64,000 bases of DNA from Serripes groenlandicus (taxonomy: Eukaryota > Mollusca > Bivalvia > Cardiida > Cardiidae), in contig JASEVX010000001.1 in assembly GCA_031761405.1 (NCBI GenBank), positions 42,541,359-42,605,358 of the forward strand, read 5' to 3'. Shown here in pieces: positions 52,600-63,599 of this stretch; position 1 is the first letter of the stretch, and every line of letters starts with the position of its first letter. The position numbers were made by a program, and so were the translations under genes. The notes below the pieces were generated by a model that searched no databases, was not told the origin of the DNA, and saw only the letters and a list, made by a program, of their open reading frames with translations.

Positions 52600-52730
52600 T
52601 TAGGGTCGTATTGCATCTGCGTACAGTGAACACTCGGGTGAGACTGTCAATCTGTACAGTATCATCAGTATCGTTGCACTGTCCACCTATATGTTGAATA
52701 GACCTTTATGCATCTTCCGACAAAACTAGA
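52600..52730. repeat. ~130-bp duplicated segment, copy 2
   Basis: Shares ATCTGCGTACAGT, ACTCGGG, AATAGAC and ATGCATCTT in order with 40480-40615. Confidence 0.5.
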
Positions 52731-52739
52731 ATTATAACC

Positions 52740-53600
52740 CCAGTAGTTATACTTCAATGTAACTTATAGGATGACAACATAGGAGTGGCAATAAGACAGA
52801 TTGCAGGACGCAGACCATTTAGATTTCACTCGAATAATCAGTCAAACCAGTTAAATCTCTGTCATTAATTCATTTCGACACGTCTCTTGCAGACGATCGT
52901 TGAAACACTTGTAGGAAAAGGAGGAATCACGTCTAAGTTGCTGATATAACTAAACCTTATCACTTTTCCTGATCTAGAAACTCTGTAGCAGAGGACATTT
53001 GAATCCATTGTTAGAAAAGGAATCAAATCGTTAAAAAATGTGCTGCATCTGAATATACTATGATCATCAGATGTCATTATAATTGTTTTGGGCCGGAGGT
53101 CTAACGTCAATGACATGTTGTCATTGCCATTATAAACGGTGATAATAATAACTAAAATAGTTATGTAAAAGAAGCGGGTTTTATTTAGCGAATCATTCGA
53201 ACACAATAACAAATAATTAACAAACATATGATACACAACATAAACGTTTATCTTAAGCATATGTTGTTCTTTTTACACGAACATGCTGACCTTTTCGCAG
53301 AATTGAATATATAGTTAAGACATTAATGCATTTTAACACATTTGTGTGTTTTTTTAGGAGCATATACATGGTTGGGTCAAGGGGTCAAATGACACAAAGT
53401 TTCAAATTGAGCCATATTCAACTCTCGATAGCTCGAAGTCGAAAGGAACCCAAAGCTTATTTCGGGTTATCCCGATTTACTTTTATCCCGAGACAGTAAC
53501 ATGAACATCGTATACTAAGATCTGCCTGCGAAAACATTGTTATATTTAACAAATCACCTGCCACGTTGTGTGTTAGTCAGTGGCGCCCTGCGAACAGACA
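52740..53600. other. Intergenic, no gene seen
   Basis: A 131-codon minus-strand open frame occurs here but its composition is AT-driven and no domain is recognisable. A faint M1-like trace (GCAGACGATCGTTGAAACAC) lies at about 52890. Confidence 0.45.
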
Positions 53601-53603
53601 CAT

Positions 53604-53865
53604 GAGCCGTCTCGCGAGAAAACCAACATTATGGCATATGCGTAATGTATCGACCCAGATCAGCCTGCACAGTCCGCGCAGACTGATCCGGGCCGACACA
53701 TTCCGTCTTAGGGGGATAGAGGTATAGAGGAATGATTCCTGAAAAAGGAAAATCTACAGGAGGCAAAAAGTGTCTGCCCGGATTAGCCTGCGCGGCATAC
53801 TAATGCTGATCCGGATCGATACTTTACGCAGAGTCCACAATGTTGGTTTTCTCGCGGGACGGCTC
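53604..53865. mobile_element. GAGCCGT-ended MITE (family M2)
   Basis: GAGCCGTCTCGCGAGAAAAC left; TTCTCGCGGGACGGCTC right; close to full length. Confidence 0.88.
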
Positions 53866-54633
53866 ATTTAATCGTAACGTAAATATTACGCAAATATTGT
53901 GGAAAAAGACCTGCCTGCGCATCCATGCTACAATTCTTAATGGATACTGCTTAACAGAAGGTTCCTGAAACCTTCTATGACTGACTCACGAAAACGGTAC
54001 AGAGTTAGGTCAGACTGCACGGATTCGCTGACTGGTCTGGATCTACACTTATCGCAAATGTTTTAACGGGTTTGTTTTCGCAGAACACACCTCAGTTATT
54101 GATTAAAGGATGGAACAATCGTCAATTTAAATTCAATGAAGCTTTCCTTTCTCTTATCAAACCCATATTGATCAAATCTTTCTAGAACTGACGACGTTTT
54201 GTTCATCTTTCGGGACAATATTCCTTTCTCGTCATGTTTTCTCTTTTTATCCAAATCTACATTTTTCAAAGATACATTTACCTTAACGTTCTATTTCTTT
54301 GAACAGATGCCTTAAAATTGAAACAGACTAAGATAGCATTGCAGGCCCATGAGGTTATCGAGTTCTGTTTTCACGAATCATTCTTAATATCAATTAATTA
54401 ACCAAGTAACCCACCCAATTTCGATTTGACTAAACCGTGTTATCTTTTTATATAAGTTCTTCGAAAGGGAAGAAAGTCAGTAAAACACTTAACATCATTT
54501 AGATAATTAAAAGAGTTTTATTGGCATAAAGCCAACAACTGGTTTGAAATCTTAAAAAAATAAAAATTAAAATTCAGAAACTGAATTAATTAAGAATGAT
54601 TTGCGAATACGTAGCTGTTATCTCTGCGTAAAT
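53866..54633. other. Intergenic, no gene seen
   Basis: AT-rich; nothing recognised. Confidence 0.5.
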
Positions 54634-54831
54634 AACTTGTCCCTTTCCAACAATCAGACGGATGTTGAAAACATTGAGGTGAAAGGGTAAATAAGCAATT
54701 TATTATTTCTCAACAATGTTTTCAACTCTAGGCAAATATAGATATTATTTCTATACTAACAGATTTTCCATAATTTTAAATAGATATTTTTTTAAGTCGT
54801 CTTCAGATTTGCAATATGTAGGAAAGGGTTA
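54634..54831. mobile_element. TTAA MITE (family M1), diverged
   Basis: TTGTCCCTTTCCAACAATCA left; TATGTAGGAAAGGGTTA right. Confidence 0.65.
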
Positions 54832-54984
54832 TAAACTTGAAACTAATACATTTTCTGAATTGATCAATACGAATATTTAATTTGAACACACCATTGCTTT
54901 TTTAGCAGAACGTTCTGCGAGTTATATAGCCTTGATACCAGATGATCCGCTACCCACAGGGTTCAGTTACACATATTCGTTGAG

Positions 54985-55264
54985 GTCTCAATTTGTAGCT
55001 CAACCGTTAGCGATGCGGACTGTTAATCCAAGGGCTATGTGTCTGAACAACATACATTCAGACGTTTGACAAATGTCTTTGCGAAAGGCGGCATTCCTCT
55101 TCCACCAATGGGATAGCAGTTTATTTGGAAAAGCAACCATTCCTTTTGAAAGATTGTTGTGTTGAGTGCTGGTGTGAGAAAACCCGGAAACAAACGGGTA
55201 GGCGAATTGGCAGACGTGTTATGACTGACAAGTGTTGAAAACGACGGTAACCCCCAATAAATCA
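54985..55264 (+). repeat. tRNA-derived SINE (family S1)
   Basis: TTTGTAGCTCAACCGTTAGC head, CTTCCACCAATGGGATAGCA, GTGTGAGAAAACCCGGAAAC, CCCCAATAAATCAATC tail. B box degraded. Confidence 0.8.
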
Positions 55265-55274
55265 ATCTCAATAT

Positions 55275-55533
55275 GAACCGTCCCGCGAGAAAACCCATAT
55301 TGTGGACTCTGCGTAAAGTATCGACCAGGATCAGCCTAAGCATGCCGCGCAGGCTTACCCGGATATACACTTTTCGCCTACTGTGGATTTTCTGTTTCAG
55401 GAATCATTACTCTATACATCTACCCCCTGAGACGGAATGTGCCTGCCCTGATCAGTCTCGGCTGACTGCGCAGGCTGATCTGGGTCGATACATAACGCAG
55501 TGGCCAAAATGTTGGTTTTCTCGCGGGACGGCT
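55275..55533. mobile_element. GAGCCGT-ended MITE (family M2)
   Basis: GAACCGTCCCGCGAGAAAAC left; TTCTCGCGGGACGGCTGA right. Inserted next to SINE S1 and about 100 bp from the GPCR stop codon. Confidence 0.88.
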
Positions 55534-55637
55534 GATATGTACTATAAAAACGGTACATATAAGACAAATATAAAGACCTCAACTAGTAAGTGCGACCAGC
55601 CAATGGTGACAAGTAATCTATGAAAGGTAAACAACAA

Positions 55638-57047
55638 TCAGTTCAAAAACGTGTTAGCACTGAAATCATCGTTTCTTGCTATCTTTGAATTAAAATCGCC
55701 GTCATTATAGCTGATTAACAATAGGCTTTGTGAAATATTATTTTGATAACATCGACCTTTACGTAACGGAAGTGACGTCATAAAACATTCCATGCATTCT
55801 GATTCTGGACAGCCAATCAGTACAGAGTTGGTATCCTGTGTAAACGGAACTGACTGTACCGGACCGGCGAATATTGGTGTGTTGTTGTTGTTTCTTTGAG
55901 TCTGGGCTTGGCTTTGTACCGTGCACTCACACCTTGCCAAACTGTATAAGAGAACTGCATACTTGTGTTTGATACGGTTGTTTGTTTGTCCATACAAGTA
56001 CGGATCTAGTGCGCTATTGAGAAAGATAAGGGCTATTCCACACAGCTTCACTTGATATAATATAATGGACTCCCCTGTAACCATCTCGATGAACTGTGAT
56101 ATAACTAATGGACCCCAGCACAAAGCCACGGTAATGCTTACCACAATGCACATAGTTATGGCCCGACTCCCATTGTCCATTTGTGGATCGACGCCGCCAG
56201 GAGGTGGGCAATTATTCGCGATCTCGTGATTCGAGCAATCACTGTCACTGGCTAATTGTTCGCGATTCGTTTCATTCAAATAATCGGCATTCCGCTCCGA
56301 TGTTCCATTGAGCACATGACGGCTTTGTGTCCGGACGATCCGGGCCATAAATCCATAAGACAGTATTATTATGGTTAAACTGACCATTGTGGTCGGTGAC
56401 AAGAAATATAACACGAAATGACTGGTTACCACACTCACATTGTCCTGGGCGGCCATGCTAGTACATTTGTTTATCATTGTATCGTCCCATGACGAAGTCA
56501 CGAAGAATGTTCCGCCTAAAGCAACAGTTACACTGATAATCCAAACGAGAAGAATTACCATGGACGTTTGACACAGCGTGAGGGATTGTTTTAAACGGCC
56601 AATCATGCGGCAATACCTATGGAAGGCGATACAAACTATGCTTAATAGCGATAAAAGTCCACTTGTGACTCCTAAAAACATTAAACTCCCCCAAAACACA
56701 ATGGGTATATCCGAGTCCGAGAACAACAGAAACAAGAAAATTGGAGACAGACATGTGCACATGATGAAATCTGCTCCTGCAAGATTGATGACAAAAAGGT
56801 CAAAGTTATGTCTCATTCGTTTGGTTGTGAGCGCATTGAATAGTACAACGCCATTGCCAGTACAGCCGAGAAACAAGACAAACATGACGAGCACTGTACA
56901 TACTGCCATTGTTGCCGTGTGGATACATACTTTGGTAATCTCAGGCACGACGTTACCTGTCGTGTTATCCATGCTCTCGTAATGTTTGGAATAATGGTCA
57001 ACTAATCCAACATCCATTATCAACTTATCACTTTTATAAATAATCAT
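55638..57047 (-). CDS. Class A (rhodopsin-like) GPCR, orphan, intronless
   Basis: 469 aa. An in-frame TGA lies three codons upstream of the chosen ATG (TGA AAC AAA ATG) with A at -3; Met11 and Met26 are alternatives. Seven hydrophobic spans: ~44-72 (GN at 64-65), 82-108 (LAGAD, D93), 116-142, 162-182 (W169), 207-236 (P218), 294-322 (CWGP 310-313), 331-353 (NSALDPYLYG 344-353). N-glycosylation sequons at N28 and N203. Departures from the family: HRY (143-145) for DRY, DPYLY for NPxxY, and W119 at position 3.25 where the disulfide Cys is usual. Long third loop (~240-292) and a ~115-residue tail. A plasma-membrane receptor coupled to G protein is likely; the ligand is unknown. Aminergic-type D3.32 is absent. 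Confidence 0.93.
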   Translation of the reverse strand: MIIYKSDKLIMDVGLVDHYSKHYESMDNTTGNVVPEITKVCIHTATMAVCTVLVMFVLFLGCTGNGVVLFNALTTKRMRHNFDLFVINLAGADFIMCTCLSPIFLFLLFSDSDIPIVFWGSLMFLGVTSGLLSLLSIVCIAFHRYCRMIGRLKQSLTLCQTSMVILLVWIISVTVALGGTFFVTSSWDDTMINKCTSMAAQDNVSVVTSHFVLYFLSPTTMVSLTIIILSYGFMARIVRTQSRHVLNGTSERNADYLNETNREQLASDSDCSNHEIANNCPPPGGVDPQMDNGSRAITMCIVVSITVALCWGPLVISQFIEMVTGESIILYQVKLCGIALIFLNSALDPYLYGQTNNRIKHKYAVLLYSLARCECTVQSQAQTQRNNNNTPIFAGPVQSVPFTQDTNSVLIGCPESECMECFMTSLPLRKGRCYQNNISQSLLLISYNDGDFNSKIARNDDFSANTFLN

Positions 57048-58423
57048 TTTGTTTCAAAAATCATTGTCAGTATCAATACAGTCCGCTATTTCGTGTGTTT
57101 CTGTATATATCACCTTGGTTTTAAAATCCCAGTAACTATAAATACGTCCGTTATTTCGCGTGCCTCTGTACACTTATAACATATAACTGTTTGGATGTAA
57201 TTCAATGAAGGGTTATTCAGGTTCGATTCATCTCATTTCCTTCCATACAGTCAAACATTGTCAAATATCCATTCTACTTGAAATCATGTCAGTACTATCT
57301 CTACTATCAGTTCAACTTTGTTTCTATTCAATAAACACAAATTGTATAATGCACACACGATAGACTGGTTGATTATACACTACTCCTTTTAGCTAAACCA
57401 CACAACTAAACGTCTTCCCTCAAACGATGCACTGTAGAATTGGCTGAACAAGAAAGAAAAGTACAGTTTTACGAGTGAATACAGAAGAAATGTAGCGTAG
57501 ACCTGATCGAAAATCCATATTTTATGTCAGCAGTGTATGTTTCGTCTACAATCCCCCGGTATGGGGTTTATTCGCTGTATTTGAATTAAATCCAGCGGAA
57601 TAATCTGTCCGCGGTCATTGAGTTATTTATGCAATCGTAACAGAATCACCACCGTATTAGGTATGGCCGTCTATTATTGTGTTAACTATATATATGACAT
57701 AATGTAATGGTCTTGCCGTTCGACAATGAATAACACACTTCTATCCCGTACACTATATACACTGATAATAACTGTTAAAGGTTTTTACACGGGTGATTGT
57801 CATATTGAATGATTTCCCGAGATATTTTTTATAAAATTATATATAAATCGACGCATTTATACGTGCCTGTAGATGTAATATTATTTATTTTCTTATATCC
57901 AGCAGGTTACGCATTTCCTTATTCCATGTGCTTATCTCACGATCTCTTTCAGTAAAAGTCGTCTGATGTGAAACTCGAATAATGTAACTGCCGTTTGATC
58001 TTTACACCAGTTTTATGTAACCTCCCAAAGCATTACTCTATTTTCTTCTGTTTTCTGAATTTTGCATTTCTGAGTAATGGACTGTCATAGGAAATGAATT
58101 ATAGATGAACATAGAAAATGTTGAAATGAGTTTACCAGTCTCACTCCCTGATATAATGTACGAGAGTTGATATTGCCACGCGAGATTTCCGTCGAGATTT
58201 TGTATCGTCTGCAAATATGATTAAGATTTCATAGTTTATAGCACCCCTCTGCCACAAAACTTTCAGTTGATCGTATTTTATGACTTCTTTCTACCCATGA
58301 CGTCCTTCCCTATACACGGTATTTAACAGCTGTACGTCTGCTGCATGTTTCCTTGTGTTGTTGGTTGCGGTGTTGATGACGTTAGAATAATCGACCCCTG
58401 TAAGTAAATAAAGTGCAAATGTC
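57048..58423. other. Region upstream of the GPCR
   Basis: Contains the presumed promoter/5'UTR. No repeat or conserved element recognised; no convincing TATA box was assigned. Confidence 0.4.
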
Positions 58424-58649
58424 TTACTTCTCTCCCACTTCCAGCAAATCTACAGCAGACAGAATTGAAAACATCTGAGTAAAGATATGCAAACTCTATA
58501 AATGAAAGTATGATTATATAGTTAAATGGAAAACATTGTGTCAAAGGGAGAAATTACTCATGGGGAGCACTTTCTCCTTTGGCTCAATGCTCTTAAAAGT
58601 CGTCTGCTGCAGATGCGTCAACATGCGTCTGCAGGTGGGAAAGGGTTAA
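58424..58649. mobile_element. TTAA MITE (family M1)
   Basis: TTACTTCTCTCCCACTTCCA left; CAGGTGGGAAAGGG-TTAA right. Confidence 0.8.
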
Positions 58650-59052
58650 ACAAATAAGCGGCGTTTCGGGAATAGCAGCCTCGGTTTGCAGATACATATT
58701 TAATTGCTCCATTATGTCCGTTCCAATTATTTACCTTTCAAAAAGTTAACAGAAGTTTATTGAAAATTTCAGTTTCACGACCAATTATGACTCAAAATGC
58801 AGGCGACTACTTGTGTAATTAATTATTGAGGCAACACCATATGTAAAGAAAACAGAGTAATTCCTCCTTTTCCGACAATCATTTATAAATTCGTCAGCTA
58901 TAATCCCTTATCTAGATACTGGTTCCAGTCTTATCTAGAGGATAGAAACCTGTGGAAGAAATATCTATGAATAATACTCAGTGTTAGATTTTATAACTCT
59001 CATCTTCTGCTGATTAACATTTTCCTCGGATATCGACGACATCAGATACGCT

Positions 59053-59273
59053 TTAACTCTGGCTCACCCACAAACGCATTCGCAGCGGGCAACAATTGAA
59101 AACATCGTTGAAAAAGGAGACATTTATTATAAGGAGTAATTTATTCTTTTGCCATAATGTTTTTAACTCAATTCAATAATAAAACGTTGGTTTGAAGAGA
59201 TTGTCTAAATCTTTGAGAGTACATTTTCAAATTCATCTGCTACAGGTTTGCTGTATGTGGGAAATAGGTTTAA
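59053..59273. mobile_element. TTAA MITE (family M1), diverged
   Basis: TTAACTCTGGCTCACCCACA left; TATGTGGGAAATAGGTTTAA right. Confidence 0.7.
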
Positions 59274-59562
59274 TCAACGACACAAGGATACATTTATCTT
59301 TTCATCAGTGTTTTAAGGCCGCGTGTATCAAATCTATTTCACACGTTATCCTCTTTTAAATAAACTATAACCATCGACATTTTAAAAACAGACAACCTAA
59401 TCAAACCAAGAAAATGGTTATCGTCTCCAAAGTTACACTTCTATAGCCAATGTTGCTGAAGTTGTGACAAGACAAACGTTAAGACCAAGATCAGCACGTA
59501 TACATATATAGTCGGATCGCTCTCCCATTCAATACTATGTCATTAAGGCAGTATTGTATTTT

Positions 59563-59780
59563 TTAACCCTTTCCCACATACAATAAATCTGCGGCAGACG
59601 ACTTTGATCATTTTTTGTCAAAAAATGGAAAATCTCTATAATTGAATGGATCACCAATGACTAAAAGTGGAAAACATTGTGGCAAAATGTGAAATTGCTC
59701 CTAATCCTTTTGCCGCAATGTTTTCAAAAGCCGTCTGCTGCAGAGGCGTCAGAAAGCGTCTGTATGAGGGAAAGGGTTAA
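59563..59780. mobile_element. TTAA MITE (family M1)
   Basis: TTAACCCTTTCCCACATACA left; TGAGGGAAAGGG-TTAA right; both CAGACGAC/GTCTGCTG arms intact. Confidence 0.88.
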
Positions 59781-59811
59781 AAAGCCTATTGAGAATGGCC
59801 ACTGCCTTTTT

Positions 59812-59990
59812 TTATAACTCTTTAATTGCCGAATTACACTCTTCCATGTTCGAAATTCGGATGAGTCTATTTTTCTTGTAATAAGAATGTAGTATATGCA
59901 GTCAAGAGAGCTCATTACCAGCTCACTTACTTGAATCGGTATAGTTTTCAAAAACCACAATATATCGCCATTATCGCTGAAATGGTAACG
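59812..59990. repeat. TTAA MITE (family M4), diverged
   Basis: CTCTTTAATTGCCGAATTAC left; GAGCTCATTACCAGCTC centre; CGCTGAAATGGTAAC right. Confidence 0.6.
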
Positions 59991-60054
59991 TTTGGTATGG
60001 GTATCACATATCGTTTAAATTGTTTGTTTGAATGTGTGTTTTTACAACGTGTGT

Positions 60055-60180
60055 AACTGTTTTTCAGTTATATCACGGCGTTAACTGGGTGACATAACAA
60101 TTCTACCGTTTTCTATCCTGGCACAAATGCTTCCACCAAGAACGCCAAGGAGGGAAACCATGACTACCAGTTTTGAAGTA
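60055..60180 (-). repeat. SINE-related fragment (S1/S3 3' part)
   Basis: CAGTTATATCACGGCG and GGAGGGAAACCATGACTACC; the latter is shared with 63718-63740. Confidence 0.5.
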
Positions 60181-60202
60181 GGCATATTTCTGAAACCCTG
60201 TA

Positions 60203-60575
60203 TTAACCCTTTCCGTCATACAATAAATCAACAAGAGACTAGTTATATAAATTATCTGGGTGAAACTGGGGAACGTTTCTATTGATTAACTCTTTCCTGC
60301 ATAAAGACGTTTTCTGACGCCTCTGCAGCAGACGACTTTTGAAAACATCGTGACAAATGGAGAAATTGCTCGTGCGACATGACTCGAATGAATGGTTAGA
60401 GTACGCTAAATGAAAACAATCTGGGGAGTATTGAAATATTATCTAATGCAGAGTTGAAAACACTGCAGGGACAAGAGAAATTGCTCGTTTTGGAGCAATT
60501 TACTTTCCACAACATGTTTTCTAAAGTTGTCTGCTGCAGGGTCTTCAAAGTACGTATGTACAAGGAAAAATAATA
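60203..60575. repeat. Overlapping M1 copies
   Basis: TTAACCCTTTCCGTCATACA at left, a second M1 start TTAACTCTTTCCTGCATAAA at about 60285, then GAGCAATTTACTTTCC and TCTGCTGCAGGGTC arms. Confidence 0.6.
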
Positions 60576-60664
60576 AAACACACGCATAGATACCATCTAC
60601 AAAGATGCCATAAATGCCCGAGTGTTATAACATTATACGACTATTTTCCCTATTTCAATTACAA

Positions 60665-60893
60665 TTAACCCTTTCCCACGTACAACAAATCCGCAGCATA
60701 CGATTTAGAAAAAAATAAATAAAAAGTATGGAAACTATCTTAAACTGAAATAACAATTATTGAATTAAGTAGAAACATGGTGGGAAAAAGAGAAACAGCT
60801 CATCATGAGCAATTTCTCCTTTTGCGACAATGTTTTCAAAAGGTGTCTGCTGCAGAGGCATCAGAAAGCGTCTGTATGTGGGAAACATTTTAA
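60665..60893. mobile_element. TTAA MITE (family M1)
   Basis: TTAACCCTTTCCCACGTACA left; CTGTATGTGGGAAACATTTTAA right. Confidence 0.82.
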
Positions 60894-61167
60894 TGTTTAG
60901 CGATACGCTGAGTTTCTTGTTTAAATTGGAGGGCTATAAATTCCTCCAGGTTAAGCACGTCAAATTCACAGCAGTATTTCACCCTTATCTTGCAGTGTTC
61001 AGTGTAAACCCATTTTTAAAGCTCCTGACACTGTTTCGTGTAATATTGCACAATGCCGAATAAAAAACCCGCAGATGGATTAAATTGTCATTGCCGGGAT
61101 TAGAATACACGTATCCCTGTAGGCTTATCTCTTTTTGGAATAAAAGTAAAGATAATCAAAACCCGTC

Positions 61168-61400
61168 TTAACCGTTTTCTACATACAACAATTCTGCTGC
61201 AGACGACTTTGCAACAATCTAGGCAAAAAATATGGATAACTTCTTTAAATGAAAAAAATATTAATTAGAAAAGAGTTGAAAACATGGTGGCAAAAGATGA
61301 AATTGCTTGTTTTGAGGAATTTCTTCTTTTGTCACCATGTTTTCAAAACGTCGTCTGCTGCAGGGGCATCGGAAATTGTCTATACGTGGGGAAGGGTTAA
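61168..61400. mobile_element. TTAA MITE (family M1)
   Basis: TTAACCGTTTTCTACATACA left; ACGTGGGGAAGGG-TTAA right. Confidence 0.82.
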
Positions 61401-61489
61401 GCCAGACTGAGGTGTGAATCAGGCAGAGTGTTAGATACGTGTGGAGTATACTAATATATTTCTTACCATATCTCAAGTGTTACGCAATT

Positions 61490-61572
61490 AAACCCAATGA
61501 TGTGGGTACTCAAAACAATCGTCTCCGGGAGATGATTCTTTTGAGTACCCCCCTCAACAATAGAGGTTTGAA
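61490..61572. repeat. Foldback repeat (family F)
   Basis: GGGTACTCAAAACAATCGTC then complementary GATTCTTTTGAGTACCC. Same core as the hairpin at 63055. Confidence 0.75.
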
Positions 61573-61585
61573 GTAAAATACGGGT

Positions 61586-61773
61586 TTAACCCTTACCCAC
61601 ATACAGACGCTTTCTGACGCCTCTGCAATCGACGACTTTTGGAAACATTGTGGCAAAATGTCTCCTTACTTCTTCAGTAATATTATTTTCATTTCTGGAG
61701 ATATTCCATACTTTTGTTTAGATGATCTTAAAGTCGTCTGCTGCAGATTGGTTGTATATGGAGAAAAGGTTAA
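61586..61773. mobile_element. TTAA MITE (family M1)
   Basis: TTAACCCTTACCCACATACA left; TATATGGAGAAAAGG-TTAA right, sharing its TTAA with the next copy. Confidence 0.82.
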
Positions 61774-61999
61774 CCCTTTCCCTCATATAGACGCTTTCTG
61801 ACACCTCTGCAGCAGATGGCTTTCTGAAAACATAGTGACAAAAGAAGAAATTGAACAAAACGTCCAATTTCTCCTTTTGCCACAATGTTTTCCACTTTTT
61901 GTCATAGGTTATCCATTCAATTATGGAGAGTTTCTATGTTTTGACAAAATACGTTCAAAGTCGTCTGCTGCAGAATTGTCGTATGAGGGAAAAGGTTAA
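61770..61999. mobile_element. TTAA MITE (family M1)
   Basis: TTAACCCTTTCCCTCATATA left; TGAGGGAAAAGG-TTAA right. Very close to the copy at 42594. Confidence 0.88.
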
Positions 62000-62400
62000 G
62001 AGCACGAAACAAATCTGTTATCTGAAGCACTGTGTAATAAATATCCCCTAACGTATCAGGAAAAGTGTAAATAATGCGATGATATCTTAATATTACAGAC
62101 ACTATAAATTTCCCTCGTCAATTCCATACCTCATCAAACAACTAATTTCAGCTGATCCATAAGAAAACGGGATCGTCAGAAATATGAAACACTGGCTATC
62201 CAATGTTTTTTGGGGGAAAAAAGCGCATATCCGGGCATACTTTAAGAAACACAGTGGGATTAGGATTTAAAAAATGATTAAACATTGTTAGGAGATGTCA
62301 TACTGTCAAACTTCTGGTGCTTCTGTTTTATTCATCATTAATAAGTTAGAACATTGGTTATGTATAACGTTAAAACCGGTAGCTAACTTATATTTCTACT
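62000..62400. other. Intergenic, no gene seen
   Basis: Nothing recognised. Confidence 0.5.
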
Positions 62401-62612
62401 ATGAAGTACCAACTACAACAAGTCTGCAGCAGACGACATTGAACACATAAAACTGATTATAGCCAGGGACACTATATTACAAAATAATATAGTGCCCCTG
62501 TTATAGCCAACAGAAAAAGAAAAATCCTTTATATCCGAAATGATATGTTTTCAAAAGTCGCTTAATACAGAGGCGTCAAAAAGCGTCTTCATGTAAGAAA
62601 GTGTTTAAGTAC
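62400..62612. repeat. TTAA MITE remnant (family M1)
   Basis: TCTGCAGCAGACGACATTGA and AGAGGCGTCAAAAAGCGTCT arms; ends decayed. A short palindrome (CACTATATTA...TAATATAGTG) interrupts it near 62470-62495. Confidence 0.6.
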
Positions 62613-63054
62613 CTCTTTCTTAGATGTCAATCTATTTACGTTTCTATTTCCCCCCATTTACATCGATTTTATCATACTGTAATTTCATAAGCAAACGCGT
62701 GGACCATAACTCATTAAATTGCCACGTTAAATTTCGTAAACTTTTATTGAAAAAACGTTTGCTTCATGCGAATGATATGATATACATTAAATACTGTATG
62801 TCAGCCCGTATATGGGAAAAGGTACAAGTCTGCATTTCTGAATAGTGTAGGTTCAGATCAGCCTGCCATATATGCATATTGACGTATTTACAGAAGACGA
62901 TTTTTGAAAATATTGTTACGAAAGGAGAAATTGCTCATTACTAATTCAGCTTCTTACACAAGTTATTGGTGAATAGTGTATATTTTTAACAGAGGTTTAG
63001 ATAAGGAGAGGTTTTCAGCTCTTTTTTCCACAATTTCTCTCTTATTATTAATGA

Positions 63055-63130
63055 AAACCCTATGTTGTGTGTACTCAAAAGGAATTGTCTCACTGAGACG
63101 ACTCTTTTGAGTACCCACAACATAGGGTTT
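63055..63130. repeat. 76-bp near-perfect hairpin (family F)
   Basis: AAACCCTATGTTGTG at left pairs with CACAACATAGGGTTT at right, and GTACTCAAAAG with CTTTTGAGTAC; loop near GTCTCACTGAGAC. Foldback element. Confidence 0.9.
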
Positions 63131-63337
63131 GCTTTGATAATAAGAATTGAGCTTTGATTTTAATCAGAATTTGCGGATGCACAGGCTCAATGGAGTTGAC
63201 ACTTTTCACAAAAAGCCAACATTTACGTTTTCCTATGGATGGGCTCTTATCACTCTATTACCAGCCGTGTCACACGAAAACAGACCTTCGGCGCGGATTG
63301 ATAAACGAGGCTAATAACGATCAAATGGCAAACCTGT

Positions 63338-63535
63338 AGATGCAAACACAACACAGTTGCTGCAGACGACTTTGAAAATGTCTACGTAGAATGTCTCTAA
63401 AACAAAAGCATATAATCATTGAATGGAGTAGACAACGTTGAGGCAAAAGGATTGCTCATTATCAATAATTCCTCACTTTGTCATTCAAAAGTTGTCTACT
63501 AAATGTATCAAAATGCGTATGTTGGAAAGGGATTA
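63338..63535. repeat. TTAA MITE remnant (family M1)
   Basis: GTTGCTGCAGACGACTTTGA left arm, AAAATGCGTATGTTGGAAAG right end; termini decayed. Confidence 0.6.
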
Positions 63536-63599
63536 CAGTTGGTCGACATAAGGTTCTATTTTGTATAAACGTTCTCAAGAATCTTTAAAGTTATTTTGA

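Noticed and set aside
52865..53260. 131-codon minus-strand frame
   Set aside because: AT-driven composition, no domain, no splice or initiation context.
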